Part shown: one piece after another, positions 39,767-48,784 of the stretch | Position numbering within the stretch: position 1 is the stretch's first letter | Layout of the letters: every line of letters begins with the position of its first letter | DNA from: IDS-8 sp964607425 | GTDB taxonomy: Bacteria > Pseudomonadota > Gammaproteobacteria > Steroidobacterales > Woeseiaceae | Direction of reading: 5' to 3' | Assembly (NCBI GenBank): GCA_964607425.1 | Contig: CAZSKQ010000006.1 | Span: forward strand, 1-64,000 | DNA: 64,000 bases | Translations under genes and position numbers: made by a program | The notes under the pieces: generated by a model | Database searches by the model: none | What the model saw: only the letters and a program-made list of their open reading frames with translations | Told to the model about the DNA's origin: nothing

Positions 39767-41371
39767 TCAGTCGCTCCTGAATTCAGGCATGCCCGCGATA
39801 CGCTGCAGCCAGACGTGGTGCGGCGGCAGCCTGGCCGGTACCGCACGCGCCCGCTCCGCGATCGCGCGGGGTACGACCGTCGGCGGTCGGTCGGCGCCAA
39901 ACCATCGATCGCACTCCTCGCGCAGGAAATCCATGCCGTATAGCACTGCTTCGTAGCTCGACAGGGTAAACACGCCCGCGGTATCGATCGGCGGCCGGTG
40001 ATCGCCGGGCAGGCCACCGGAGGGCAACGGCGATTCGTCCTGGCCCGGGAAGAACGGGTCCTGGAAATCCGCCGGCGAGGGCGGCTTCGTGCGCCAGAAA
40101 TCAAGCTTCGCCTGCAGCCTCGGGTTTACGCGGTTGCCGCTTCCGATCTCGCGCCAGAACGGCGTATCCCGGCGCCGCGTCAGGCAGTAATGCAGGTTTA
40201 TGAAATCCAGGATCTCGTAAAAGCGGTTCGTCATGATCCTGTTGAAGCGCAGGGCCAGCGGCGCCATGTCCCCGGCCATCGGAAAATGCTCCGCCAGCAT
40301 AACGGAGGCAAGGTCGCTCAGGTACAGCCCTGTCGATTCGAGCGGCTCGATAAAACTGCCCGCAAGTCCAATGGCAATGCAGTTCCCTACCCAGGATTTG
40401 GCCCTGTGGCCGACCTTGAAATGAATGAACCGCGTACTTTGGTCGTGCGCATGACTGCCCTCGAAGGCGAGAAGCTCCTGCTCCGCTTCGTCCTTGCCGA
40501 TAAAGCCGCTCGAGTGCACATAGCCGAGCGAGCGCTTATCCTGCAGCGGAATCTCCCATACCCAGCCCGTCGACAGGGCGGTGGCCGTCGTATACGGACG
40601 CACGTGACCGGGATAATGGCGCTCGTAGGGCACGTGCATTGTCACTGCCCGGTCGCAAAGCAGCCAACGCGAGCAATCGACCCATTGCACACCCAGGGCC
40701 TTTTCGATCAGGAGCGCCGCGAACCCGGTGCAGTCGATGAAGAGATCCGCCTCGAGCCGGTGCCCGCCTTTGGTCCGGACGGCCGCGATGTGGCCGCTTT
40801 CGGCGACCTCGACGTCCACCATGTCGTCGAGGTAGTGCCGCACGCCTCGCGACGTCGCCAGGTGGCAGAGATGGTCGGCGAACTTCAGCGCGTTCATGTG
40901 GTAGGCGTAGGTCAATGGCTGGCCGAAATCCCACGGACCAAGCATCTGCGCCGAAAGCGCCAGCTCACAGATGGTTGGCTGCGCCGAAATGGTGTCGGAA
41001 AACGGAACGGAACGATCGCTCATCAGCCAGTTGAGGGTTGACGTGTCGATCGGCCCCGGCCGGTGGCGGCCGAAGGCATGATAATAGTGCTCGCCGGCAC
41101 CATCGAGCCAGTTGACGAACTTGATGCCCTGCTTGAAGGTGCCGTCGACCAGGCGCATGAACTCACGCTGCTCGACACCGACCGCGGCCAAAATGTGGTT
41201 GATGCTGGGGATCGTGGCTTCGCCGATGCCGATGCGCGGTATATTCGGAGATTCGAGCAGGCTGATCTCCGCGCGTTTGTTGCCGCCCCGATTCAGTGCT
41301 GCATCGAGGTACGCCGCGGCAATCCAGCCTGACGATCCCCCGCCGACTATGAGAACCCTGCGTCGAATCAT
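39767..41371 (-). CDS. FADH2-dependent tryptophan-halogenase-like enzyme
   Basis: This 534-residue protein has the FAD-binding start VLIVGGGSSGWIAAAYL, the WxWxIP halogenase motif (GWVWEIPLQDKRS) and Lys80 in TFKQGIKFVNW, which matches the PrnA catalytic lysine. The Glu of SFIEPLESTGLYL matches the second catalytic residue. It should halogenate an indole or other aromatic using FADH2, halide and oxygen, and needs a flavin reductase that is not seen nearby. The start at 41371 was preferred over 41422 because the Rossmann motif starts there. It stands alone. Confidence 0.9.
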   Translation of the reverse strand: MIRRRVLIVGGGSSGWIAAAYLDAALNRGGNKRAEISLLESPNIPRIGIGEATIPSINHILAAVGVEQREFMRLVDGTFKQGIKFVNWLDGAGEHYYHAFGRHRPGPIDTSTLNWLMSDRSVPFSDTISAQPTICELALSAQMLGPWDFGQPLTYAYHMNALKFADHLCHLATSRGVRHYLDDMVDVEVAESGHIAAVRTKGGHRLEADLFIDCTGFAALLIEKALGVQWVDCSRWLLCDRAVTMHVPYERHYPGHVRPYTTATALSTGWVWEIPLQDKRSLGYVHSSGFIGKDEAEQELLAFEGSHAHDQSTRFIHFKVGHRAKSWVGNCIAIGLAGSFIEPLESTGLYLSDLASVMLAEHFPMAGDMAPLALRFNRIMTNRFYEILDFINLHYCLTRRRDTPFWREIGSGNRVNPRLQAKLDFWRTKPPSPADFQDPFFPGQDESPLPSGGLPGDHRPPIDTAGVFTLSSYEAVLYGMDFLREECDRWFGADRPPTVVPRAIAERARAVPARLPPHHVWLQRIAGMPEFRSD

Positions 41372-41434
41372 TTTATGAGCCCAGGTCGGACCTCGACCGC
41401 CTGCGCGATTATCGCCATCCACTTCCCCTCTCGG

Positions 41435-41463
41435 TTGACACTTATCTTACCGATCCGTATTGC
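41435..41463 (+). promoter_or_regulatory. sigma70 promoter of the gene at 41539
   Basis: TTGACA (41435-41440) and TATTGC (41458-41463) are separated by an ideal 17 bases. The gene start is about 75 bases downstream. Confidence 0.55.
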
Positions 41464-41538
41464 CATCTTCCGGACCCATCCCATGATATGAGAGCCCGGT
41501 ACGGCTATCGTGTATCATCATCGGGCGGAGAGTGGACG

Positions 41539-42138
41539 ATGGCTGTCAAAAAACAATTCAACATGCGCGACGCGTGCACGATGCTGGCGGCGATTTGCGC
41601 GCTGGCAAGCTGGCCCGTAGCAGCGCATGCCGACGGCGGGCCGGACGTTTCGACCGGGCGGGTGGCACCGGCTAACGCCTGCGCACTGCTTTCCACCGGC
41701 GCAATCCTGCAGGCGACGGGCTTTTCCGCTCACGAGGGTGTCCGCCTCGATTCCGGCTACGAGCCAGACGGCTCCTACTCCTCGACTTGCGTGTGGACAC
41801 TTGAACGGGAAGCCGGCAGCGACCGTACGGCAGCTCTTGGCGGCCGCAGTTTCGTGATCCTGAACGTCATGCAATGGCCGGAAGGCAGCGGTCTTGCAAA
41901 AACCTTCCTGCAGGCGTTTCACGAGGCAGCCGCCAGGGGAGAGATACCGGGCGAACCGATCCCTCGCGACTTCGGGGACGCGGCGCTCTGGTGGGGAGAC
42001 GGTCTCGCGGTACGCACGGGTGACGTGAGTTTCGGGTTATCCGTCGTCATGCCGGGCATGGCAACCGACGCACCCGGCGAGCGCGAGGAGCTGCTTATCC
42101 CCGAGATCCTGCAGCGGCTGGAGAACCCGGCCGGTTAG
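41539..42138 (+). CDS. exported protein of unknown function
   Basis: This 199-residue protein has a signal peptide (MAVKKQFNMRDACTMLAAICALASWPVAAHA, cleavage near residue 31) and a compact mature domain. The mature part begins ACALLSTGAILQATGF and has two or three cysteines (STCVWTLERE), giving a DUF3558-like feel (a small secreted domain often starting C-x-L-L). The match is weak and no role is assigned. The shorter start at 41539 is preferred over 41488 because it starts the signal peptide. Confidence 0.68.
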   Translation: MAVKKQFNMRDACTMLAAICALASWPVAAHADGGPDVSTGRVAPANACALLSTGAILQATGFSAHEGVRLDSGYEPDGSYSSTCVWTLEREAGSDRTAALGGRSFVILNVMQWPEGSGLAKTFLQAFHEAAARGEIPGEPIPRDFGDAALWWGDGLAVRTGDVSFGLSVVMPGMATDAPGEREELLIPEILQRLENPAG

Positions 42139-42893
42139 ACAGGGCACTCCGCGGGCTTGATGTGCTGCGCGGCCCGGCAAAGCATGGCACCGAGCTGCGC
42201 GCGTCGGGCAACGTGCAGGCGTGGCGTCGGGCCGCCAATCGAAAGCGTGCCCAGGACATTGCCGAATCCTCCGCGAAAGACTGTCGCCACCGCGGCATAG
42301 CCGTCTTCGAGCTCGTCCACGCAAACCGCATAGCCGCGGCGTCGGATGTCTATGAATTGCGAGCGGAAGATGTCTCGTTCCACGATCGTTTTCGGCGTCA
42401 GCGCCTGCAGGGGTTTTGACAGCCGCGCCAGGCCGTGATGATCGAACGCGAGATAGGCCTTGCCGGTAGACGTGGCGTGCTGCGGCCATTTGGTTCCGAC
42501 ATGCCCGGCGGCGGCGGAGCCGGTACCCACCACCTCGTCCAGTATCAGCATGCTGTCGCCTACCGGTACCTCCAAAGTCGCGGTCTCTCCGCTTATCCGG
42601 GCGATTGCCTGCAGCACCGGCCGGATTCTCTGCCGCAAGCGGCTGCTGCCGAGCGCCTGCACGCCAAGGGCCATGAGCCCCGTGCCCAGGCTGTACAGGT
42701 TGGTTACAGGATTCTTCTGGACCAGGTGTTCGCTTTGCAGCGCCTGCAGCAACCGGTGCGTGGTCGTCTTGTTGAGCCCGGCCTGCCGGCTCATCTCGAC
42801 CAACGACATCTCCGCACGTTCAGCCGTGAAAAGCTTGAGCAACCTGATTGCCCTGAGCGCGGACCGTGCTCCTTGCGGCGGGCTTGTATTCAT
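42135..42893 (-). CDS. IclR-family transcriptional regulator
   Basis: This 252-residue regulator has an N-terminal winged helix-turn-helix (about 10-65, MSLVEMSRQAGLNKTTTHRLLQALQSEHLV) and a C-terminal IclR effector domain (about 80-245, HATSTGKAYLAF and GYAVCVDELEDGYAAVATVF). Members often control catabolic genes for aromatic or other carbon sources. It is the last gene of the long minus-strand cluster at 42.1-53.7 kb. A perfect 14-bp palindrome lies 22 bases upstream of its start and may be its operator. Confidence 0.92.
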   Translation of the reverse strand: MNTSPPQGARSALRAIRLLKLFTAERAEMSLVEMSRQAGLNKTTTHRLLQALQSEHLVQKNPVTNLYSLGTGLMALGVQALGSSRLRQRIRPVLQAIARISGETATLEVPVGDSMLILDEVVGTGSAAAGHVGTKWPQHATSTGKAYLAFDHHGLARLSKPLQALTPKTIVERDIFRSQFIDIRRRGYAVCVDELEDGYAAVATVFRGGFGNVLGTLSIGGPTPRLHVARRAQLGAMLCRAAQHIKPAECPV

Positions 42894-42914
42894 CTCGTAT
42901 CCATGAACTGTATG

Positions 42915-42928
42915 GCAGGAATTCCTGC
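42915..42928. promoter_or_regulatory. perfect palindrome GCAGGAATTCCTGC, possible IclR operator
   Basis: A 14-bp perfect palindrome lies between the IclR gene and the preceding gene of the cluster. IclR-type operators are often short palindromes close to the regulated start. Assignment is inferred. Confidence 0.45.
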
Positions 42929-42979
42929 AATCTCTCGCTATCAGGCGCCTCTGCCGAGATGCCTTTGGCAGGAGAGAAC

Positions 42980-44110
42980 TCAGTCGCTGCGAGCCACCCT
43001 GGTCTCTTCCGGCGGATGCAGGACATGAACCTGCACAAAAGCCACCTCCACGGCAGAGGAAATCGCCGTGTTCTGCCCGGTGACCGGATCGGGATATCCG
43101 TCCGCCAGCCGGGCCATCGCACGATACAGGGACGGTTGCGAGACGTGCCCGTAAGCCTGGAAGTGCGTTGTCCAGTTGGTATTGAGATTATGGTCCCAGC
43201 GATCGATGTCGACATACCCGGCGAACAGTCCGTCCGCGGAATCGGGGCCTACCTCGATTTGCATGCGAAAGCCCTGGAAGAGCTGGTGCCCTCCCATCTT
43301 GTTCCCCATCGACCAGAGCAACTTGAAATCGTCGACCGGTTCCGTGGTCAGAACTCCGTCGACGATCTTCCCCTTGAGCCGGTAGATGAACGGCCGGCCC
43401 CATCGAGTGTCGATGCGCTGCATTCCACCCGCGGCCAAAGCGCCGGTCGCATCCCGGTGCAGCCCGTCGAGACCGCGATAGGTAGTTACCGTCACATCGT
43501 CATCGTTACGCAGATTGTCCACACCGGTAAGCTCGATTACGAACCGGTTGGACAGGTTCGCCAACATGTCGTCGGTGTCGAACTGCCAGACAGCTCCTTT
43601 GTAGCGGTAGCCGTCGATGCAACCGACAGCGCGATAGACCTGGTTGTCTATGCCCGGCTCGCCCGTCGGGCTTTGCAGGTCGTTGGGGCCGATCACACCG
43701 TCGAGGTTCAATCCATACGATATGCGCCCTTGTGCCTCGTAAAACGGGAACGGATCCTCGGAGGTCGACGGATGCGCCTGCCGTCCTTCGCGCATCAGCC
43801 GCGTCTCCAGGACGGTATATTGCCGACCGCTATCCGGGGGAAACAGCTGGTCGAACTGGTCGCGCGGGCCGCTGTTGAAACCGTGGGGACAGGTCTTTTC
43901 CAGATCGTCGTCGCTGTAGACGGCCCAGCGCCTTTCCACCAGGACGTAGCCGATACGACCGTCTTTAGGCGCCTCGAGGGCGTCGCCGGCACCTCCGTCC
44001 CCGGGCACCGCGGGCGCCTGCGCCATTGCCGCGCCGGCCACGAACAGCGCCAGGGCACCGGGAAGCAAGCGCTGTAACGGTCTCATGATGCGTATTCGTT
44101 CATGTCTCAT
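42980..44110 (-). CDS. secreted protein of unknown family
   Basis: This 376-residue protein has a signal peptide (cleavage near AMAQA, about residue 31) and a beta-rich mature region of about 345 residues with scattered aromatic motifs (RRWAVYSDDDLEKTCPHGFN, YRAVGCIDGYRYKGAVWQF, RWDHNLNTNWTTHFQAYGH). Two or more cysteines may form disulfides. I do not recognise the family. A GAGGTGACC ribosome site supports the start at 44110. It is the seventh gene of the cluster, directly after the secreted-repeat protein. Confidence 0.75.
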   Translation of the reverse strand: MRHERIRIMRPLQRLLPGALALFVAGAAMAQAPAVPGDGGAGDALEAPKDGRIGYVLVERRWAVYSDDDLEKTCPHGFNSGPRDQFDQLFPPDSGRQYTVLETRLMREGRQAHPSTSEDPFPFYEAQGRISYGLNLDGVIGPNDLQSPTGEPGIDNQVYRAVGCIDGYRYKGAVWQFDTDDMLANLSNRFVIELTGVDNLRNDDDVTVTTYRGLDGLHRDATGALAAGGMQRIDTRWGRPFIYRLKGKIVDGVLTTEPVDDFKLLWSMGNKMGGHQLFQGFRMQIEVGPDSADGLFAGYVDIDRWDHNLNTNWTTHFQAYGHVSQPSLYRAMARLADGYPDPVTGQNTAISSAVEVAFVQVHVLHPPEETRVARSD

Positions 44111-44149
44111 AGGTCACCTCATAAGCGGCAACGCGGTCCGGCGCCGCGA

Positions 44150-45571
44150 TCATCGCCGTCGAAACTCGTTGTTCTGGAAGATATCCCGCAGAACGAAAGC
44201 CTGGTAGCCGTTACGCAACCCGGAAAACTCGCCGATGCCCTCGCCGTTCGTGGTCCCGGGTACATCGCGAACGTGGGTGTATACCGGCCGCCCGCGATAA
44301 GCCCAGACATGCAATGCATCCGATTGGCCCGCGGCGGCGGGATGGCCGGTGTCCGGATCGACCGCCAGAACGCTCCACAGCGGGCTTATGCTCTGCGCAT
44401 CGGGCGGCGCGATGACATAAGGGAAAGTCTCGCGGCACAGCTCCGGATCGCCGTTGCCGCAGATCGCCAGGCGATACGCCTGCGTCGTTTCCGGATGATC
44501 GCATGCCAGCTGGGCGAACGTGTCTTCCGTACAGTTGTACAGGTAGATTGTCCTGCCCCGGGAGTCCGCCAGCACCTGGCCGCCGAAGTCGGCGTCCTGG
44601 ACCGTGAACTCCGCGGGCGGCGGCAATGCACGCTGGGTGTAGGTATTGTGCCAGCCCGGGACGTCGGCGCCATTGAAGCTGCGGGTGTCGCGGTCGTAGT
44701 TGTACGTATACAGCGGTTTGCCCCGGAAGGCCCATTGCTTCAGTCCGGGTGCGCGCTCGAAAGCCGTCCACCCTGCCAGCTCCTTCACGTTCTCCGGTGC
44801 CGGCACGGGCGTCCAGTCTGTCAGGCATGCGTCATGGCAGTTCGACTTGTTGGGCTCATCGCCGTCCCGGAAATAGACCGAATACCCGCTCCTGTTGACG
44901 ATCAAACGCCCGGTCGAAGACTGAACCACGTTGAAGGCGGGTGGTAAGGCCGGCCTCGGGCCGATAGGGTCGCGTTGCACACCCCCGTCGCGGCTGGTGC
45001 CCATCCTGGTGCCACCGAAGACGTCGCCCGGCCGCTTGTCCAGCATCGACGTGTACACCGGGAATGCGTCGTAGGCCCACTGTCTCGAGCCATCTTCACG
45101 CTCGATTATCGACCACTTGCCTGTTGGCAGTGCATCGTCCGGGGCGAGCACGGGCGGCCATACTTCGACGCAGCTCTTGCGCCGGTCGAGGTCGGGCAGC
45201 AGCAGTCCTGCAGGATACGGGCTCATGAGGCCGGCCGACTCCCGCAGAACCTCGTCCGTGCAGCTCGACGGCTTGCCCATGCGATCGCCCGCCGCCCCGT
45301 TTCGCTGTGAGCCCAGGGGCCACGTATACAGCGTCCGCCCCCGGGCATCGGCGAATACCGGGCCTTCCAGGGGCGAGACAACCACCTGGAATCCGGGCGG
45401 CAGCGGTTCGTCCAGGTAGGCTTCCTGCTCGGAGCTGTCGGGTGACTGCCAGTACTTCTGAACGTCGTCCGGGGCCCCCGCGGCGTTCGCATCGGCTATG
45501 GCGGCTCCGCCGACGATGACCGTGAGCGTCACCGGAATACAAACCATGTTCAGCAGTCGCCGCATAGACAA
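44150..45571 (-). CDS. secreted protein with tandem COG4315/Lipoprotein_15-like repeats
   Basis: This 473-residue exported protein (signal cleavage near DANAA, about residue 31) carries three copies of a unit that reads roughly G-x-L/V-x-A/D-x-x-G-R-T-L/I-Y, then Cys...Cys, then W-x-x-V-x-A. Examples are VFADARGRTLYTWPL, LIVNRSGYSVYFRDG with NCHDACLTDWTPVPAP, and VLADSRGRTIYLYNC. This resembles the secreted repeat of unknown function (COG4315). Many conserved Trp and paired Cys suggest an extracytoplasmic redox or cofactor-binding role. That role is inference. Confidence 0.78.
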   Translation of the reverse strand: MSMRRLLNMVCIPVTLTVIVGGAAIADANAAGAPDDVQKYWQSPDSSEQEAYLDEPLPPGFQVVVSPLEGPVFADARGRTLYTWPLGSQRNGAAGDRMGKPSSCTDEVLRESAGLMSPYPAGLLLPDLDRRKSCVEVWPPVLAPDDALPTGKWSIIEREDGSRQWAYDAFPVYTSMLDKRPGDVFGGTRMGTSRDGGVQRDPIGPRPALPPAFNVVQSSTGRLIVNRSGYSVYFRDGDEPNKSNCHDACLTDWTPVPAPENVKELAGWTAFERAPGLKQWAFRGKPLYTYNYDRDTRSFNGADVPGWHNTYTQRALPPPAEFTVQDADFGGQVLADSRGRTIYLYNCTEDTFAQLACDHPETTQAYRLAICGNGDPELCRETFPYVIAPPDAQSISPLWSVLAVDPDTGHPAAAGQSDALHVWAYRGRPVYTHVRDVPGTTNGEGIGEFSGLRNGYQAFVLRDIFQNNEFRRR

Positions 45572-45620
45572 GCCCGTTCAGTTGAATTGAGAAAATACCT
45601 CCCGCTGTAAGGTCGCTCGC

Positions 45621-46952
45621 TCACACGAGCATGTCGTGAATCACCTCGGAAGACTTGTTATTCAAGGTGCCCCAGGATGGAAGCTCGGCGCCCATGACCT
45701 GCAATGCCGTGTAGCCGACCGCCGTGGGCGAGCGCCGCTTCAGGTCGATATGCAAGCCGGTCTTGACTTTGCCGCCGGCCCGGCCGGCGGTGAATACCGG
45801 CATGCCGTCCAGGGTATGGGTCCGGGCGTAGCCCACGTCGGTAGTGGCGTAGATCAGGACGTTATCCAGCAGCGTCCCGTCGCCTTCCCTGATCCGGGTA
45901 AACGCTTCAACGAAGTCCGCCCAGGCCTCCATGGAGCGCCGGGTAAACCAGGAAGCATTCGGCTGGTAACCCAGGTCGTTGTCCACCGGCTCCTCGTGCG
46001 TGCAGGTGTGGTGCGGCTTGGGATAGCCGGGTCTGATGAGGCCGGAGAAGGCCGCCGAGTACGCCATGTTGAAGACCCGGGTCTGGTCGCACGCCAATGC
46101 CATCACCAGCAGGTCGGTCATCATCTGATGGCGCACCCGCACCGCCTCCACTTCGTTATTCATCGCCGGGTCTTCCAGCGGCTGCTCGTGAGGCTGGCAG
46201 CCCGCGATCGGCTCCGGCTTGGTGAGGCGGTGCTCGAGCTGCCTCTCCAGCTGGCGCAACCCGGTAAAGTACTGGTCGATGCGGGCCCGGTCCTCGGTAC
46301 CCACCGTCTTCATCAATCCGCGGGTCTGCTCCATGACGCCGGAGAGCGCGCTCTTGCGGACCATGATCCTCGGGTCAGGGGTGAATTCCGACGCATTCGG
46401 GTCCTGGAAGTCGGGCCCGAACAGGCGGGTGTAGAACCGCAGCGGTGACCATTCGGCGGGATTCGGCGTATTGGAGTTGATGTAACTGTACGTGGTCGTG
46501 ACGTCACCGGTTGCCGTCGCGGTCAGCGAGCTGTAGCGCGTGGCCATCCCGATCCGCTTGGCAAGGGTCATGTCGATGGTCTCGCCAGGCACCCCGGCAG
46601 ACGGTGCAATGCCGCACCGCGCGATCACCCATCCCGAGAAATGACAGCGGTTCGAAGTCCCGTCCAGGTAGCCTTTCCCGTTCGTGAACAGGTTGATGTG
46701 CTCACGCACCCTTCCCCACGAGGCGATTTCCGGGGGTAAGTCGTAGTTCGGGCCGAATTTCTCCGGTACGAACACGCTCCAGGTGCCGCCAAGCCCGTAG
46801 CCCCAGGTGCCGAAACGTACCGGCATGGGGGCTCCTGAAGCGAGAGCCGTTCCGCTGTCGTTCAGGAAACAGTCGAGAAAGGGGAGAGCAACCGTGACCG
46901 CACTGCCGCCCAGCATGCCCTTGAGGACGCGGCGCCTGCTTAACCTGTTCAT
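45621..46952 (-). CDS. DUF1552 Tat-exported protein (first copy)
   Basis: This 443-residue protein has a twin-arginine leader (RLSRRRVLKGMLGGSAVTVALPFLD) and the DUF1552 body, including SNRCHFSGWVIARCG, ATTDVGYARTHTLDGMPVFTAG and GGKVKTGLHID. Tat export implies folding, perhaps with a cofactor, before secretion. The family has no known function, but its genes are commonly next to DUF1592-type cytochrome-like genes, as here. GGAG precedes the start at 46952. A second, divergent copy is at 57300-58670. Confidence 0.9.
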   Translation of the reverse strand: MNRLSRRRVLKGMLGGSAVTVALPFLDCFLNDSGTALASGAPMPVRFGTWGYGLGGTWSVFVPEKFGPNYDLPPEIASWGRVREHINLFTNGKGYLDGTSNRCHFSGWVIARCGIAPSAGVPGETIDMTLAKRIGMATRYSSLTATATGDVTTTYSYINSNTPNPAEWSPLRFYTRLFGPDFQDPNASEFTPDPRIMVRKSALSGVMEQTRGLMKTVGTEDRARIDQYFTGLRQLERQLEHRLTKPEPIAGCQPHEQPLEDPAMNNEVEAVRVRHQMMTDLLVMALACDQTRVFNMAYSAAFSGLIRPGYPKPHHTCTHEEPVDNDLGYQPNASWFTRRSMEAWADFVEAFTRIREGDGTLLDNVLIYATTDVGYARTHTLDGMPVFTAGRAGGKVKTGLHIDLKRRSPTAVGYTALQVMGAELPSWGTLNNKSSEVIHDMLV

Positions 46953-46999
46953 ATCATTCCACTCCACCCGGGCCGCTGCCTTGCTGCACCATCACAGCC

Positions 47000-48733
47000 T
47001 CAGCGTCCCAGCGCTAACTGTTCCGCCTCGGGCGTCGCCGGAAGGGTCGCCTGTCGTTCGTCGCTATCCGGCGCCTCGTTTGTCGGGGCCACGTCCCGGG
47101 GTTCCTGGATCCGTGAGAAAGCATCGCTAAGTGCGATCGTTCGCAGCAGATCGGGCAGCCGGTAACCTGCCTCCGCGAATTGTTGATTCACGAACTCGAG
47201 GAAGGCGCGGTTCCCGGTCTCGGCATCCGCGGAGCCGCCAACGCCGTAGCTGTAAAGGCGCTGCACGAGACACGCGGGCAGTGCCGGATTGTCCTGCAGG
47301 GCTCGCGCCAGGCCGATGGCATCCTCGAATTGCACGCCGTCGAGACTGCCGCTCGTGTCGATCAATACCCCGTTTTCCCTCAGTCGGAAGTTGCCCGCGC
47401 CGTCGAAATTCTCCAGCGCCAACCCGATGGGATCCATGATCTTGTGGCAGCCGGCACAGGAAGGGTTCTCCACGTGCGCCATCACCCGGTCGCGCTGTGT
47501 GGGGTAATGCGAATCCGGATTGTTGACCACCGAAAAGTCCACGTTCGGCGGCGGCGGGGGAACAACCTGGCATAGCAGCGTTTCGCGTAATGCCGCCCCG
47601 CGCAGCGTCGGCGAACTGCGCCCGGGATGCGCATGCAGCGAGAGAAAGCTGACCTGCGTAAGCAAACCGGCCCGCGGGCCGTCCGCCGGGAGCGTATACG
47701 GTACCCAGCCCGGCGGCGACGGTATGTCGTACAAAACGGCGAGAGCCGGTGTCATGAACGTCGACCGGGTCGTGAACAGGTCGCGATAATCTTTCTGTTC
47801 GACCAGCAGGTGGTTGATAACGGTGCGCAGCGTCTGTTCCCGTGCCGCCACCGCGGTCGCGTTCTGGAACTGCGGGTAGATGGCCGGATCCTTCGAGACG
47901 GCCCTGAACGCGTCGAAGCGGAACATATCGTCGAAGAATGCGCGCATGCCGTCGGCAAGCCGGGGGCTCGCCAACATTCTTTCGACGGCGCGCTTCCGGC
48001 CGTCTTTGGTCTGTAGCTCACCGCTGGCGGCTGTATCGAGCAGCTTGGCATCCGGAGCGGCATTCCACAGGAAGTAGCTGAGCCGCGAAGCGAGGGAGTA
48101 TGCATCGAGGCGCAGTTTTCCCGGATTCGCGGGGTCCGGCTCGGCGCGTTCTACGACGAACAGCACGTCCGGACTGAGCAACATCGCTTCCAGTGCGATT
48201 TCGAGGCCGCTGTAGAAGCTGCCGAGCCTCTCGGCCGACACCGCCGCGGTTTCAACGAACATCGAGAGCTCGTTTTCCCCCAATGGGCGCCGGTATAGCA
48301 GCCGCCCCGTGCTGGACAGGAACTCGGCCGCACAAGCGTCGTCCGCCGAGTCTTCCGCGGCCGGCTTGCACGAAACCAGGAAATCCCGGTGCTCGGGGTC
48401 CACCACCTGGCTGGCTACGTTGGCGGCCGCGCCCTGGAACTGCTCGAGTTGCGCGCTGCTGATACCCGCTACTGCCGCACTGTTGGCCAGTAATCCATCC
48501 TTGCGCTCAAACGGGGGAAACTCGACCTGCAGCTCGATACCCGACCCGAAGATGTGGTGCAGCGAACGGAGATACTGTTCCGTGGTAACGAGACTTACCC
48601 GCGGCTCCGTGCCGGCGCTTTCCGGTTCGGGCGGCGAGCACCCGGCGAGGACGAACGCCATCAGCAGACCGAGCGTGCCGGCTCGGATGATGGAGCCCGC
48701 ACCTTCCCGATGTATTGAGCCCGGACTTCTCAT
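47000..48733 (-). CDS. DUF1595/DUF1592/DUF1588/DUF1585 lipoprotein with one haem motif (first copy)
   Basis: This 577-residue protein has a lipoprotein signal ending in LAGC (Cys about 32) and then the ordered DUF1587-like, DUF1595, DUF1592, DUF1588 and DUF1585 domains of planctomycete-type cytochrome-associated proteins. One c-type haem motif, CAGCH, lies in NPSCAGCHKIMDPIGLALENFDGAG. It lacks the N-terminal cytochrome domain of the second copy at 54860-57265. It is probably anchored in the periplasm and takes part in electron transfer or oxidation. The substrate is unknown. Confidence 0.88.
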   Translation of the reverse strand: MRSPGSIHREGAGSIIRAGTLGLLMAFVLAGCSPPEPESAGTEPRVSLVTTEQYLRSLHHIFGSGIELQVEFPPFERKDGLLANSAAVAGISSAQLEQFQGAAANVASQVVDPEHRDFLVSCKPAAEDSADDACAAEFLSSTGRLLYRRPLGENELSMFVETAAVSAERLGSFYSGLEIALEAMLLSPDVLFVVERAEPDPANPGKLRLDAYSLASRLSYFLWNAAPDAKLLDTAASGELQTKDGRKRAVERMLASPRLADGMRAFFDDMFRFDAFRAVSKDPAIYPQFQNATAVAAREQTLRTVINHLLVEQKDYRDLFTTRSTFMTPALAVLYDIPSPPGWVPYTLPADGPRAGLLTQVSFLSLHAHPGRSSPTLRGAALRETLLCQVVPPPPPNVDFSVVNNPDSHYPTQRDRVMAHVENPSCAGCHKIMDPIGLALENFDGAGNFRLRENGVLIDTSGSLDGVQFEDAIGLARALQDNPALPACLVQRLYSYGVGGSADAETGNRAFLEFVNQQFAEAGYRLPDLLRTIALSDAFSRIQEPRDVAPTNEAPDSDERQATLPATPEAEQLALGR

Positions 48734-48784
48734 TACCCTACTCCATGGCGCTGCTTCAATACGGCTTTCGCATCGTCCGACGTC

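Noticed and set aside
37915..40104. 729-codon minus-strand frame over three genes
   Set aside because: It is antisense to the 38683 membrane protein and overlaps the halogenase and lipoprotein genes. No domain is recognisable.
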